From positions 62,001 through 126,000 of the forward strand of contig JAFCDQ010000003.1 in the NCBI GenBank assembly GCA_017609645.1: a DNA stretch of 64,000 bases, written 5' to 3'. Positions within the stretch are counted from its first letter, which is position 1, and each line of letters opens with the position of its first letter. Shown here in pieces: positions 56,543 to 64,000 of the stretch. The notes beneath the pieces are model-generated. The model had not been told where the DNA came from, ran no database searches, and was given only the letters and a program-made list of their open reading frames with translations. This stretch comes from Candidatus Woesearchaeota archaeon. GTDB taxonomy: Archaea; Nanobdellota; Nanobdellia; Woesearchaeales; ARS49. Both the position numbers and the translations under genes were made by a program.

Positions 56543-57386
56543 CTGCGCCACCTCCTCCTGACATACCTCCTCCAAATCCACCAAAGCCTCCGGAAAATCC
56601 TCCTCCATGTCTTCCTCCTCCAAAGAATATTGGCGGCATATGACCTCCTTTTCCTGTTGGAAGAGCGAATATTAAGTATAGCACAAATGCTATTATTGCC
56701 ATTAACAAGCCAAATATCAGTAATAAAATCAAAAATAGCACGATTCCTGTGAATATTTTTGTTTTTACTGCTTTTTTCTTTTTCTGCTGGCTGGTTGCTG
56801 CTCGCATTATCATGCCTAAAAATATTAAGAACATAATCAATGACATGAATATAGACAACATTTCTTTTTCAAATTGAGGCTTTTTGTATTTTTCTACTGA
56901 TGAAATAATTTCAGGATCTTTTTCAATATAGCCTTTAAAGTCAAGCACAGCTTCATAAACTCCTTTGCCATATTTTTCTGCTCTGAAATTTGTTACAAAA
57001 TTCTTTCTTGCAACTCTTCCTGCTATAGCGTCAGTTATGAATCCTTCTAAGCCATAACCAACCTCAATCCGATACACTCTATCATTTGGTGCAATTAAAA
57101 TCAATAAACCATTGTCAACATCTTTTTTGCCTATTCCCCATTTTTTGAATAATTCAACAGCATATTCTTCTTTTGTTGTGCCTTCTAAGCTTTGAACAGT
57201 GACTACTGCTATCTCTGCTGTTGAGCTTTTCTCTATTTCTTCAATTACTGATGTGATTTGTTGTTTTTCTTGTTCATTAAATATTCCTGCATAATCATTT
57301 ACATAACCTGTATGTTCTGGCAAATCAAGTGCAAGAACTGTTAAAGAAAGTAAAAGACAAATTATAATTATTGAAATTTTTTCCAT
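56529..57386 (-). CDS. TPM-domain membrane protein (YgcG-like)
   Basis: 285 residues. Signal peptide (1-19), then the TPM domain (PEHTGYVNDYAGIFNEQEKQ, with LFKKWGIGKKDVDNGLLILI and RIEVGYGLEGFITDAIAGR). Two membrane segments follow (about 180-197, 214-240). The C-terminus is extremely Gly-rich (FGGFGGGMSGGGG), as usual for the family, whose members act as quality-control or photosystem-repair factors. Usual partner LemA is nearby. AT-rich promoter upstream. Confidence 0.93.
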   Translation of the reverse strand: MEKISIIIICLLLSLTVLALDLPEHTGYVNDYAGIFNEQEKQQITSVIEEIEKSSTAEIAVVTVQSLEGTTKEEYAVELFKKWGIGKKDVDNGLLILIAPNDRVYRIEVGYGLEGFITDAIAGRVARKNFVTNFRAEKYGKGVYEAVLDFKGYIEKDPEIISSVEKYKKPQFEKEMLSIFMSLIMFLIFLGMIMRAATSQQKKKKAVKTKIFTGIVLFLILLLIFGLLMAIIAFVLYLIFALPTGKGGHMPPIFFGGGRHGGGFSGGFGGFGGGMSGGGGAGGGW

Positions 57387-57502
57387 AAAAGTGCTTATAT
57401 TCTTTGTTTTTATAAAGTTTTTTGCAAATGTTTCATGGTTCTTGAAAATTTTTCCATTATTTCTCCTGAAAATTAATTAATAATAATTATTCAAATAGTT
57501 CT

Positions 57503-57787
57503 ATGCATATTTTTAAAATAAAGGATAAAAGTAATAGAATTATTCGTTTAACAAAAGAAAGATGGAAACATATAGCTAAAGAACATCCAGAAATTCAGGA
57601 TTTTGAAGAAATTAGAACTGCTTTGATTTCCCCTCTTAGAATAAAACCAAGCAAATATGATCCTGATCATGTTCATTATTATTACAAATTTAATAAAGAG
57701 AAAAAAAGATACTTTATGGTCGCAGTAAAGTATTTAAATGGCGAAGGTTTTATTATAACTGCGTATTATATGAGGAGAATAAAATGA
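57503..57787 (+). CDS. PBECR/RelE-like toxin candidate
   Basis: 94 residues. RLTKERWKHIAKEHPEIQDF, then a central helix and strands ending in EGFIITAYYMRRIK, fit small BECR-fold RNases (PBECR-like) often paired with DUF2283. The HVHYYYKFN and RYFMVAVKYL stretches are the likely strand core. The pairing with the next gene is the best argument. The start is ATG 57503; ATGA overlap with the DUF2283 gene. Confidence 0.77.
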   Translation: MHIFKIKDKSNRIIRLTKERWKHIAKEHPEIQDFEEIRTALISPLRIKPSKYDPDHVHYYYKFNKEKKRYFMVAVKYLNGEGFIITAYYMRRIK

Positions 57788-58017
57788 AAAAAATGCATAT
57801 TCATTGGGATATTGAAGGTGATTTTTTAGAAGTTCGATTTGGTAAGTCAACTAAATCTTATTATGAGGAGATAGATTCTGATATTTTCGAAAGAAGAGAT
57901 GAAAAAACAAACAAAGTAAAAGGATTTGCATTTTTTAATGTTCAAAAACGTAAAGAAAAAGAAGTAAAAGATATTGCTGTTGATATTCCAAGTGAAGCAG
58001 GCATTACTGCGCCTTAA
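57784..58017 (+). CDS. DUF2283 antitoxin-like protein
   Basis: 77 residues. IHWDIEGDFLEVRFGK, EEIDSDIFERRDEKTNKVKG and AFFNVQKRK match DUF2283 (small beta-rich). By context an antitoxin to the upstream toxin candidate; it could also regulate the pair. No DNA-binding motif is visible. Confidence 0.87.
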   Translation: MKKMHIHWDIEGDFLEVRFGKSTKSYYEEIDSDIFERRDEKTNKVKGFAFFNVQKRKEKEVKDIAVDIPSEAGITAP

Positions 58018-58066
58018 ATGAAAAATCTACATAACCTTTATTAATGTCTTTTACTTTTCATAGCAT

Positions 58067-58378
58067 ATGCAGGAAGTTATTTGGAGTATTATTGCTTTGC
58101 TTGTTGTTGCGGTGTTAATAGGAGTTACAGCAGTTATTTTACTTCCAGCAGTTGTTGAAGTATTAATCAATGGAGCAATCATTTATTTTATTTTTCTTAA
58201 AGCATCTGCAGATATTAGAAAAAGGAAAAGATTAAAGATTTATTTGATTGCAGGAATTGTTGCTTTGTTTTTATTGGCTTTATTTGGCAATATGTTTCCT
58301 GTTTGGGGTATAACTGCTTGGGCTATATTGACAATCTTTTTCGCTATGTTGATGGTTATTGTTTCAGCTAAACACTGA
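58067..58378 (+). CDS. Small membrane protein, three segments
   Basis: 103 residues with hydrophobic segments at about 4-27, 30-48 and 60-98 (the last may be two). Only one charged cluster, DIRKRKRLK, sits between them, so the loop is inside by the positive-inside rule. No family recognised. Its 3' end overlaps the converging gene by 15 bp. Confidence 0.7.
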   Translation: MQEVIWSIIALLVVAVLIGVTAVILLPAVVEVLINGAIIYFIFLKASADIRKRKRLKIYLIAGIVALFLLALFGNMFPVWGITAWAILTIFFAMLMVIVSAKH

Positions 58379-58681
58379 CTTGTGCAGTTTCTTCATTACA
58401 TTATCAACTGCAAAGAAGATATTTCTATCAGTTAAATCACTGTTGTACATTTTTCCTTTTATGAGAACTTTGCCATGCAATTCAAACAATCCTAATTCTT
58501 CTTCTTCGCCTGATTTAAGTTTCTTTAAGTGCATCAATACTTTCTCAAACCCTTCGGCTCTGTCGATGAATTTTCTTGTATAATTGCCGATTATTTTTTT
58601 CAGGACAGACATTGTGCCTCTGTCTAAAGAACTAAACCCGGTTAGCTCTATGACTCCTCCTAACTGTATAGGTTCGTCCAT
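58364..58681 (-). CDS. Unknown conserved-looking small protein
   Basis: 105 residues. Starts MDEPIQLGGVIELTGFSSLD, then helix (VLKKIIGNYTRKFIDRAEGF), charged KKLKSGEEEELGL, strand (FELHGKVLIKGK) and an ending helix. The strand/helix pattern suggests a compact alpha/beta protein such as HPF-like RNA-binding proteins, but the match is weak. No membrane segment. Confidence 0.65.
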   Translation of the reverse strand: MDEPIQLGGVIELTGFSSLDRGTMSVLKKIIGNYTRKFIDRAEGFEKVLMHLKKLKSGEEEELGLFELHGKVLIKGKMYNSDLTDRNIFFAVDNVMKKLHKSVFS

Positions 58682-58805
58682 TTTACCTCGTTTTCTTTAA
58701 TGCAGTTTCTAATTTATTTAAAATTTGTCACTTTAGGCTTTATTACTCTTAAGTAGCTCAAAAAACAAAAGCTTTTTAAATGCGACCGTGTTTTAAGGCA
58801 TTAAG

Positions 58806-58928
58806 ATGGCTGTTAAATGTCAAAGATGCAATGTTAAGATACAATCCTATAGTCCGATGAGAAAATGGTGTGTCGAGTGCAGAAGACTAATTAACTTAGA
58901 AAGGGCTAAGGAAAGAAAGAGACGTTAA
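58806..58928 (+). CDS. Zinc-ribbon microprotein
   Basis: 40 residues. MAVKCQRCNVKIQ and KWCVECRRLIN give two CxxC knuckles 13 residues apart; the tail LERAKERKRR is very basic. It looks like the small zinc-ribbon proteins that accompany the translation apparatus. A TTTTTAAATG box lies about 27 nt before the ATG, so it is leaderless and has its own promoter. 32 bp ahead of the methylthiotransferase gene. Confidence 0.8.
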   Translation: MAVKCQRCNVKIQSYSPMRKWCVECRRLINLERAKERKRR

Positions 58929-58959
58929 CTTTATAATTCTTCATTAAAAACTTTAAACT

Positions 58960-60249
58960 ATGACTAATATTTTTGTTAAAAGCTTTGGATGCAGTGCTAG
59001 TTTTTCAGATGGTGAGATAATTCAAGGTTTGTTGAACAATGCTGATTTTGATATTTCTGATGAAGCTTTAGCCGATATTATCATCATAAACATTTGCACT
59101 GTAAAAGGAGATCATGCTGCGCTAAGAGAGATTAAAAAAACTCATGAACTTTATCCTAAGAAGAAAATAATAATAGCAGGATGTATAACTGATGAGATAA
59201 TTCCAAAAATAAGAGAATTTTTGCCAGATGTTTCTTTTATAAGCACACATAATATTAAAGAAATTGTACAAATTGTTGAAGAAACTTTAAATGATAATCC
59301 TGTTTCTATTCTTGCAAAAGGTAAAGTTGAAAAAATTCTTTTGCCTAGAATAAAGAAAAATCCTGTTATTGGCATTGTCCAAATAGCTATTGGCTGTGTT
59401 AATAAATGCAGTTATTGCTCAACAAAATTAATTAAAGGAAATCTTTGCAGTTTTACTGTAGAAAGAATTGTTGAAGATGTTAAACAATTAGTAAAAGATG
59501 GGTGCAAGGAAATTTGGCTTACTGCTCAAGACAATTCTTGTTATGGTTTTGATATTAATACAAACCTTGCAAATTTATTAAAAGAAGTTTGCAATATAGA
59601 AGGAGAGTTCTTGGTAAGAATTGGAATGGGTAATCCAAAACATTTTAAGACCTTCACTAAAGAATTGATTCAAGCTTTCAAACATCCTAAGATGTTTAAA
59701 TTTCTTCATATTCCTGTTCAATCGGGAAATAATGAAATTCTTAAAGCGATGAATAGAGGATATAAAGTAGAAGAATTTGTAGATATGATTGATGCATTCA
59801 GAAAAGAAATCCCTGACATTACAATTAGCACAGATATTATTGTTGGTTTTCCTGGGGAGAGTGATGAACAATTTCAAGACAGCTTGAATTTAATTAAGAA
59901 AATCAAGCCAGAAGTATTGAACATTTCAAGATTTGTTCCTCGAGAAAGAACTAAAGCTTTTGACATGGAAAATAAAGTTTCTAGTAATGCCAAGAAAGAT
60001 AGAAGCAAACAGTTAACGAGTTTGCATGAATGGCTTGCTTTAGAACTTAACAGAAAATGGAAAAAGTGGGAAGGTGAAGTTCTTGTTGATGAATTTGGCT
60101 CAGAAAATAGTATGATTACTAGAAACAGCTCATATAAACCTATTGTTATTAAGCAAAATTTGAATCTGAGATTAGGCGATAAAACCAAGGTTAAAATAAC
60201 AGGCATTAGTGCTAATTATTTGATTGGTGAAGTACCTAAAATTATTTAA
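58960..60249 (+). CDS. CDKAL1-type tRNA t6A methylthiotransferase
   Basis: 429 residues. N-terminal MTTase domain with three Cys for a [4Fe-4S] cluster (KSFGCSASFSDGE, IINICTVK, IIAGCITDE); radical-SAM domain with CVNKCSYC; C-terminal TRAM domain (about 370-425). Makes ms2t6A37 in certain tRNAs. The archaeal form (e-MtaB) is the best fit, by the SASFSDGE N-terminus and length. t6A itself is made by KEOPS, one possible subunit of which is encoded at 24600. Confidence 0.93.
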   Translation: MTNIFVKSFGCSASFSDGEIIQGLLNNADFDISDEALADIIIINICTVKGDHAALREIKKTHELYPKKKIIIAGCITDEIIPKIREFLPDVSFISTHNIKEIVQIVEETLNDNPVSILAKGKVEKILLPRIKKNPVIGIVQIAIGCVNKCSYCSTKLIKGNLCSFTVERIVEDVKQLVKDGCKEIWLTAQDNSCYGFDINTNLANLLKEVCNIEGEFLVRIGMGNPKHFKTFTKELIQAFKHPKMFKFLHIPVQSGNNEILKAMNRGYKVEEFVDMIDAFRKEIPDITISTDIIVGFPGESDEQFQDSLNLIKKIKPEVLNISRFVPRERTKAFDMENKVSSNAKKDRSKQLTSLHEWLALELNRKWKKWEGEVLVDEFGSENSMITRNSSYKPIVIKQNLNLRLGDKTKVKITGISANYLIGEVPKII

Positions 60250-60293
60250 ACATCAACTCTAACTGATTCTCTACCATATAAAAAGGTGATATC

Positions 60294-60680
60294 ATGCAAT
60301 GTGATCCAAAAAAAATAACTCCTAAAGATTTTGAAAAGCTTGAGTTAAGAGTTGGAATGATTAAAGGTGTGCAATGGCACAAGAATAAAAAAGATTATAT
60401 TCTTCTTGTTGATCTTGGTCCTGTTGATCAAGATGTCCAGATTGTTGCTGATTTAAAAGAGGGTTATGATATTGAAGGTTTGATGAATAAGCAGTGCATA
60501 ATAATTTTAAATATTTGTTCAGAAGAAGTTGACGGTATTGAAAGTGAGGCTATGTTATTGATTGCCACGCAAGATAAAAAACCTGTATTAATCTCTCCTG
60601 AAGTTATGGTTCCTACAGGCGAGAAAGTGCAGGGAATTATGGACAGTGAAGCTTTTCATTTTGATCAAATAGGTGAGTAA
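60294..60680 (+). CDS. tRNA-binding OB-fold protein (CsaA/Arc1p-like)
   Basis: 128 residues. After a short N-terminal extension, the EMAPII/tRNA-bind OB fold is clear: FEKLELRVGMIKGVQWHKN, LLVDLGPVDQDVQIVADL, and AMLLIATQDKKPVLISPE. Such free-standing domains bind tRNA and often assist an aminoacyl-tRNA synthetase, commonly MetRS. AGGTGAT is 3-9 nt before the ATG. Stop is followed directly by the next ATG, so it is co-transcribed with the phosphohexomutase. Confidence 0.9.
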   Translation: MQCDPKKITPKDFEKLELRVGMIKGVQWHKNKKDYILLVDLGPVDQDVQIVADLKEGYDIEGLMNKQCIIILNICSEEVDGIESEAMLLIATQDKKPVLISPEVMVPTGEKVQGIMDSEAFHFDQIGE

Positions 60681-61991
60681 ATGAGTATATTCAAAGAATA
60701 TGATATTAGGGGAATTTATCCTACAGAAATAAATGAAGAGTTTGCTTACAAATTCGGACAAGCAGCAGCATTATATTTTAAGACAAAAATAACAGTTAGC
60801 AAGGACGTTAGGTTAAGCAGTCCTTCTCTTACAGAAAGTTTAATCAAAGGAATTACAGATGCTGGCTGTGATGTTATTGATGCAGGACTTTGTTCTACCC
60901 CTATGACTGCTTTTATTTCTAAGGATTTTAATTGTGTTGCTGTTACTGCCAGCCATAATCCTAAAGAGTATAATGGTTTTAAAGTATTAAGAAAAGGTGT
61001 TATCGATGTTAGTTTATCAAGTGGTTTGCTTGATATTAAGGATTTGATGGACAAAGAAAGTAAAGCAGAGAAAAAAGGCAATGTTGTTAAGCAAGATTTT
61101 TCAAAAGAATATATTACTCATGTTTTAAAATTTGCTGACATAAAAAAAAGATTAAAAGTGGTAGTTGATACAGGCAATAGCGCACAAGGAATAATAATAA
61201 AAAAGATTTTTGAACAGTTAAACTGCAACCTTGTACCTTTATTTTTTGAACCAGATGGTAATTTTCCTAATAGAAGCCCTGATCCTTCTAAGCCAGAATC
61301 TTTGAAAACACTTCAAGAAACAGTTATTAAAGAAAAAGCTGATTTAGGAGTTGCTTTTGATGGTGATGGAGACAGAACTATTTTTATTGATAATTCAGGA
61401 ATTATAGTTCCTTCTGAAGCTATTTTATTATTTTTAGCAAAGAAATTAATGAAAAAAGGAGAAACTTTAATCTGTCCTATTAATTGTTCTAAATCTGTTG
61501 ATGAATATGTTGAAAATGTAATCAAAGGCAAAGTTATCAGAACGAAAATTGGAAGGACTAATGTTGCTGATGCGATGCGGGAAAATAATGGCATTGTTGG
61601 CGGAGAAGTCAGCGGTCATTTCTTTTTCAAGGATAATTTCTTTAAAGACAGCGGAGATATTACTTTAATTTCTGTTATTTCTCAATTATCCGCAGAAAAT
61701 GAATTATTCTCAGAAATTGTTAAAGAGTTCATTAAATATCCTCAAGAGCATGTTAATATCAAAGTTAAGTCTATGGATGACATTGAAAAAGCTCTTGCAC
61801 AGTTAGAAAAAGAGTTCAAAGGAAAAGAAATCAATAAAATTGATGGCATTACTGTTTATTTTGATGATTGGTGGTTTAATGCTCGCCCTAGCAAGACAGA
61901 ACCTGTTATGAGATTAACAATCGAAGCAGATAATCAAGATATTTTAAAAGAAAAATCAGAGCAAATTAAGAAAACGTTAGAGGAAATATAA
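60681..61991 (+). CDS. Phosphomannomutase/phosphoglucomutase (alpha-D-phosphohexomutase)
   Basis: 436 residues. Four signature regions in order: catalytic Ser in VTASHNPKEYNGFK, Mg-binding FDGDGDRTIFID, sugar-specificity GEVSGHFFFKD, and phosphate-binding RPSKTEPVMRL. It moves phosphate between C1 and C6 of hexoses for glycan or sugar-nucleotide synthesis. Starts at the preceding stop. A copy of the last 30 bp lies at 62866-62895, upstream of another gene. Confidence 0.95.
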   Translation: MSIFKEYDIRGIYPTEINEEFAYKFGQAAALYFKTKITVSKDVRLSSPSLTESLIKGITDAGCDVIDAGLCSTPMTAFISKDFNCVAVTASHNPKEYNGFKVLRKGVIDVSLSSGLLDIKDLMDKESKAEKKGNVVKQDFSKEYITHVLKFADIKKRLKVVVDTGNSAQGIIIKKIFEQLNCNLVPLFFEPDGNFPNRSPDPSKPESLKTLQETVIKEKADLGVAFDGDGDRTIFIDNSGIIVPSEAILLFLAKKLMKKGETLICPINCSKSVDEYVENVIKGKVIRTKIGRTNVADAMRENNGIVGGEVSGHFFFKDNFFKDSGDITLISVISQLSAENELFSEIVKEFIKYPQEHVNIKVKSMDDIEKALAQLEKEFKGKEINKIDGITVYFDDWWFNARPSKTEPVMRLTIEADNQDILKEKSEQIKKTLEEI

Positions 61992-61992
61992 A

Positions 61993-62403
61993 ATGAAAAT
62001 TTACATTTGCTGCAGCAAACATTTGTATCATCACATTTCTACAATAAAGGAAGAATTAGAGAAGAGAGGACACATTATTACTTTGCCGAATAGTTATGAC
62101 AACCCACTGCAAGAAGAAAAAATCAAAGAACAAAGTAAAGAAGCTCATATTAAATTCAAATCTCTAATGTTAAAAATTCAAGGAGAAAAGGTAAAACAAA
62201 ACGAGGCCGTAGTTATCCTAAATTTTGAGAAAAAGGGACAACAAAATTATATTGGAGGAGCTACTTTTTTAGAGATTTTTAAGGCTTTTGAATTAGGAAA
62301 AAAGATTTTTCTCATCAATCCAATTCCTGATAATATCTTTAAAGACGAATTAATTGGCATGAATCCTGTTATTTTAAATAAGGATTTATCTAAAATATTT
62401 TAA
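61993..62403 (+). CDS. Nucleoside 2-deoxyribosyltransferase-like protein
   Basis: 136 residues. KIYICCSKHLYHHISTIKEE, then KQNEAVVILNFEKKGQQNYI and GGATFLEIFKAFELGKKIFL give the Rossmann-like fold and the active-site Glu region of deoxyribosyltransferase/DNPH1-like enzymes. Its ATG is 1 bp after the phosphohexomutase stop. Substrate may be a nucleotide or nucleotide sugar. Confidence 0.8.
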   Translation: MKIYICCSKHLYHHISTIKEELEKRGHIITLPNSYDNPLQEEKIKEQSKEAHIKFKSLMLKIQGEKVKQNEAVVILNFEKKGQQNYIGGATFLEIFKAFELGKKIFLINPIPDNIFKDELIGMNPVILNKDLSKIF

Positions 62404-62461
62404 TAAATAACTTTTATAAAACATAAATTAATTTAAATCCGTGTGTTTTCAATAGTCACAA

Positions 62462-62830
62462 ATGCCAAGAATAAATGATATAACATTAGCTATTTTGTCT
62501 TTTTATCCTAATGACAAAATTGAATATGGTTTAAAGAAATTTTACACTGCATTAGAGACTTGTCAGAAAAAATATGCTATTTTAGAAAAGTTCTTATTTG
62601 ATTATAAGTGGGGTTATCCTTTCTGTGAAGAAGTTGATAATGCTATAACAGTTTCTCAACAAGCTTTAGTTTTGCAGCGGAAAGATATTAGTTCACCTTA
62701 TTTAGACATCAACATTAGAACACCTCGCCAGGAATTTATAGATAAAGGAAAGCTTACAGAAGATGAATTAAAACAGCTTGAAGAGATTGCTACTGAGATG
62801 TTCAAGGTTATGACTGCTAATCCAAACTAG
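62462..62830 (+). CDS. Unknown paralogous protein 1
   Basis: 122 residues, homologous to the next gene: DITLAILSFYPNDKIEYGLK, KFYTALETCQKKYAILE, YKWGYPFCEEVDNAI, and TPRQEFIDKGKLTEDELKQL. The YPFC-E-VD block followed by a helix-turn and AGVLE-like end looks like a winged-helix domain. Also similar to the partial gene at 63332. Its 3' flank (31 bp, ATTCTTCATTATATAAAATT...) is repeated after the next gene. Family not recognised. Confidence 0.75.
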   Translation: MPRINDITLAILSFYPNDKIEYGLKKFYTALETCQKKYAILEKFLFDYKWGYPFCEEVDNAITVSQQALVLQRKDISSPYLDINIRTPRQEFIDKGKLTEDELKQLEEIATEMFKVMTANPN

Positions 62831-62865
62831 ATTCTTCATTATATAAAATTATTTAAATCTTAAAT

Positions 62866-62895
62866 CAAATTAAGAAAATGTTAGAAAAGATATAA
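62866..62895 (+). repeat. Copy of the 3' end of the phosphohexomutase gene
   Basis: 26 of 30 bp match 61962-61991, in frame (QIKKMLEKI then TAA versus QIKKTLEEI then TAA), and in both places one A then ATG follows the stop. It lies directly before the gene at 62897. Confidence 0.6.
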
Positions 62896-62896
62896 A

Positions 62897-63280
62897 ATGC
62901 CAGAAATAAATCCAATAACATTAGCTATTTTGTCTTTTTATCCTGAAGATAAAATAAATTACAATCCTTTTTTTGATGGTTTTAAGCGATTTTATACAGC
63001 ATTAGAGAATTGTCAGCCAAAATATTCTGTTTTAAAAGATTTAAAGTTTGATCATAAGTCTGGTTATCCTTTCTGTCATGAAGTTGATAATATTATGCAA
63101 ACTTGCAAGATCGCAGGTGTTTTGGAGATTATGGATTTTAGCTCGCCTAATTTAGAGATAAAAGCTAGACAACCTCGCCAGGAATTTTTAGACAAAGGAC
63201 AGCTTACAGAAGATGAATTAAATCAGCTTGAAGAGATCACTAAAGAGATTTTCAGAGTTATGACTGCTAATCCGAACTAG
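62897..63280 (+). CDS. Unknown paralogous protein 2
   Basis: 127 residues, about 55-60 percent like the 62462 product by eye. Key blocks NPITLAILSFYPEDKINYNP, RFYTALENCQPKYSVLKDL, GYPFCHEVDNIMQTCKIAGV and QPRQEFLDKGQLTEDELNQL. Winged-helix-like. Preceded by the phosphohexomutase tail copy; shares its 3' flank with the previous gene. The array looks like a tandem-duplicating family. Confidence 0.77.
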   Translation: MPEINPITLAILSFYPEDKINYNPFFDGFKRFYTALENCQPKYSVLKDLKFDHKSGYPFCHEVDNIMQTCKIAGVLEIMDFSSPNLEIKARQPRQEFLDKGQLTEDELNQLEEITKEIFRVMTANPN

Positions 63281-63331
63281 ATTCTTCATTATATAAAATT
63301 ATTTAAATTAGCTTTTTATTATAAATTCAAA

Positions 63332-64000
63332 ATGGTTGATCTTTATGATATTTTAAATAAACTTGTAGATCTTTCAGAAAGAATTAAGGATAAAGGCAAA
63401 GATATTAAGATAGGCGATTCTGATGCCCGAGAACTTAATCATTTAGTTTCTAGTATACCTGCAGCTATTTCTTTTGATGAGTTATTAGAGTATCATAAAG
63501 AAAATTGTGTGCCTTTATTAAAACATTTTGAAGATGCAAATAGAGATATTAAAATATTTCAAGAAAAAATTCAAAAAGAAAGAAAGGATTATTTTAAGAA
63601 AAATAGTGAAGCTCTAAAAGAAACTCTTTTAAATCAAATTAAAAGTAAAAATGTATCAGAAGACGTTCTCAATTTACTAGAATCAGCAGTAGATGATGCA
63701 TTTAAAGGGGAATTGAGACTATTTCCAGGACTTAAACCAAAAGAATATTATATTGCTGCAGCCATTTTTTCTTTTTATAAGAATGATAGAATTTCTGATA
63801 TTTATAAAAAATTCTATCCTGCTCTGCAGGAAATTCAGGAAAAATATTCTATTTTAAAAGATTTAACTTTCAATTTAGAAGAAAAAGATAAAGAGACCTT
63901 TTATTTTTGTGAAGAAATTGAAGAACAAGTAAATGAATTTAAGGCATTAGGATATTTAGGATCTATCATAATTTGGGAAGGTAGAGAAATAAATAAAGAT
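63332..64000 (+). CDS. Longer member of the same paralogous family (partial, runs off right edge)
   Basis: 223 codons seen from ATG 63332, no stop before the edge. Residues 1-135 are an extra helical part (NKLVDLSERIKDKGKDIKIG; long coiled coil with KIFQEKIQKERKDYFKKN). From ~140 the sequence aligns with the two small genes: AAAIFSFYKNDRISDIYKKF, YSILKDLTFN, FYFCEEIEEQVNEFKALGYL. So the small proteins equal its C-terminal domain. Function unknown. Confidence 0.8.
   Translation, partial: MVDLYDILNKLVDLSERIKDKGKDIKIGDSDARELNHLVSSIPAAISFDELLEYHKENCVPLLKHFEDANRDIKIFQEKIQKERKDYFKKNSEALKETLLNQIKSKNVSEDVLNLLESAVDDAFKGELRLFPGLKPKEYYIAAAIFSFYKNDRISDIYKKFYPALQEIQEKYSILKDLTFNLEEKDKETFYFCEEIEEQVNEFKALGYLGSIIIWEGREINKD

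Noticed and set aside
56543-56623. Longer ATG start for the Cys-rich lipoprotein
   Set aside because: Those codons are the shifted frame of the Gly-rich end of the TPM gene; the GTG at 56542 gives a proper lipoprotein signal.

Overview
The window looks like one contiguous stretch of an AT-rich archaeal chromosome, most likely a DPANN-type archaeon (Woesearchaeota/Pacearchaeota-like; this is my inference from gene content, not a database result). The archaeal signs are direct: SRP54, Cbf5/TruB, ribosomal protein S17e, Alba, an archaeal HTH_10 regulator, a tRNA-Arg with a short intron next to the anticodon, and many TATA boxes centred about 26 nt before an ATG, which implies widespread leaderless transcription. 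Other genes have a clear Shine-Dalgarno sequence and a short leader. I used both signals to correct several starts (17636, 17873, 18827, 24995, 26502, 29895, 33117, 48041, 56542). Genes are packed tightly, with many 1-14 bp overlaps and no gene-free stretch above 300 bp.

Layout. (1) 1-5.3 kb, minus strand: an operon with a membrane-anchored clan-CD (caspase/clostripain-like) cysteine-peptidase homologue followed by two giant membrane-anchored helical-repeat proteins whose N-terminal modules are recent copies of each other. (2) 5.3-10.8 kb: RsmE-like rRNA methyltransferase, DUF4304-like protein, a DUF4258 / zinc-finger-AbrB toxin-antitoxin pair, an unknown protein, SRP54 and a small membrane protein. 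(3) 10.8-17.6 kb, minus strand: four exported proteins or lipoproteins, three with nearly the same signal peptide; one is a transglutaminase-like plus TPR protein and one a beta-rich, barrel-like protein. (4) 17.6-21.4 kb, plus: AbrB-PhoU regulator, eukaryotic-type protein kinase, metallo-beta-lactamase-fold hydrolase, DUF1385 membrane protein. (5) 21.5-34.1 kb: TPR lipoprotein cassette, FtsZ, GHKL ATPase, HisRS with tRNA-His beside it, a metallophosphoesterase, Cbf5, a PIN-like protein. (6) 34.1-41.5 kb, plus: a six-gene BatA-like/VWA/MoxR/DUF58 operon with four MIDAS-type motifs. (7) 41.5-47.2 kb: an odd SDR, its probable HTH_10 regulator, FolC, P-loop kinase, GNAT, CmpB-like membrane protein, aminotransferase. 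(8) 47.2-58.7 kb: tRNA-Arg, Alba with a repeated tail, S17e, TraB/ChaN-like protein, arginase-family enzyme, ArgRS, LemA, SET methyltransferase, FecR-like protein, TPM protein, a PBECR-like/DUF2283 pair. (9) 58.8-64 kb, plus: zinc-ribbon microprotein, CDKAL1-type methylthiotransferase, tRNA-binding OB protein, phosphohexomutase, deoxyribosyltransferase-like protein and a three-member paralogous family running off the right edge.

The most unusual signals are: (a) three places where accessory genes sit directly downstream of a conserved gene on the same strand and are followed by a second copy of that gene's 3' end, still in frame to its stop (cbf5, the 22864-23316 gene, the phosphohexomutase), which looks like a shared insertion mechanism; (b) the peptidase/helical-repeat operon; (c) regulatory DNA visible by eye: 10-bp phased repeats beside both divergent promoters at 17.7-17.8 kb, and a matching operator pair at the HTH_10 and SDR genes; (d) a pseudoknot-like leader before ftsZ.
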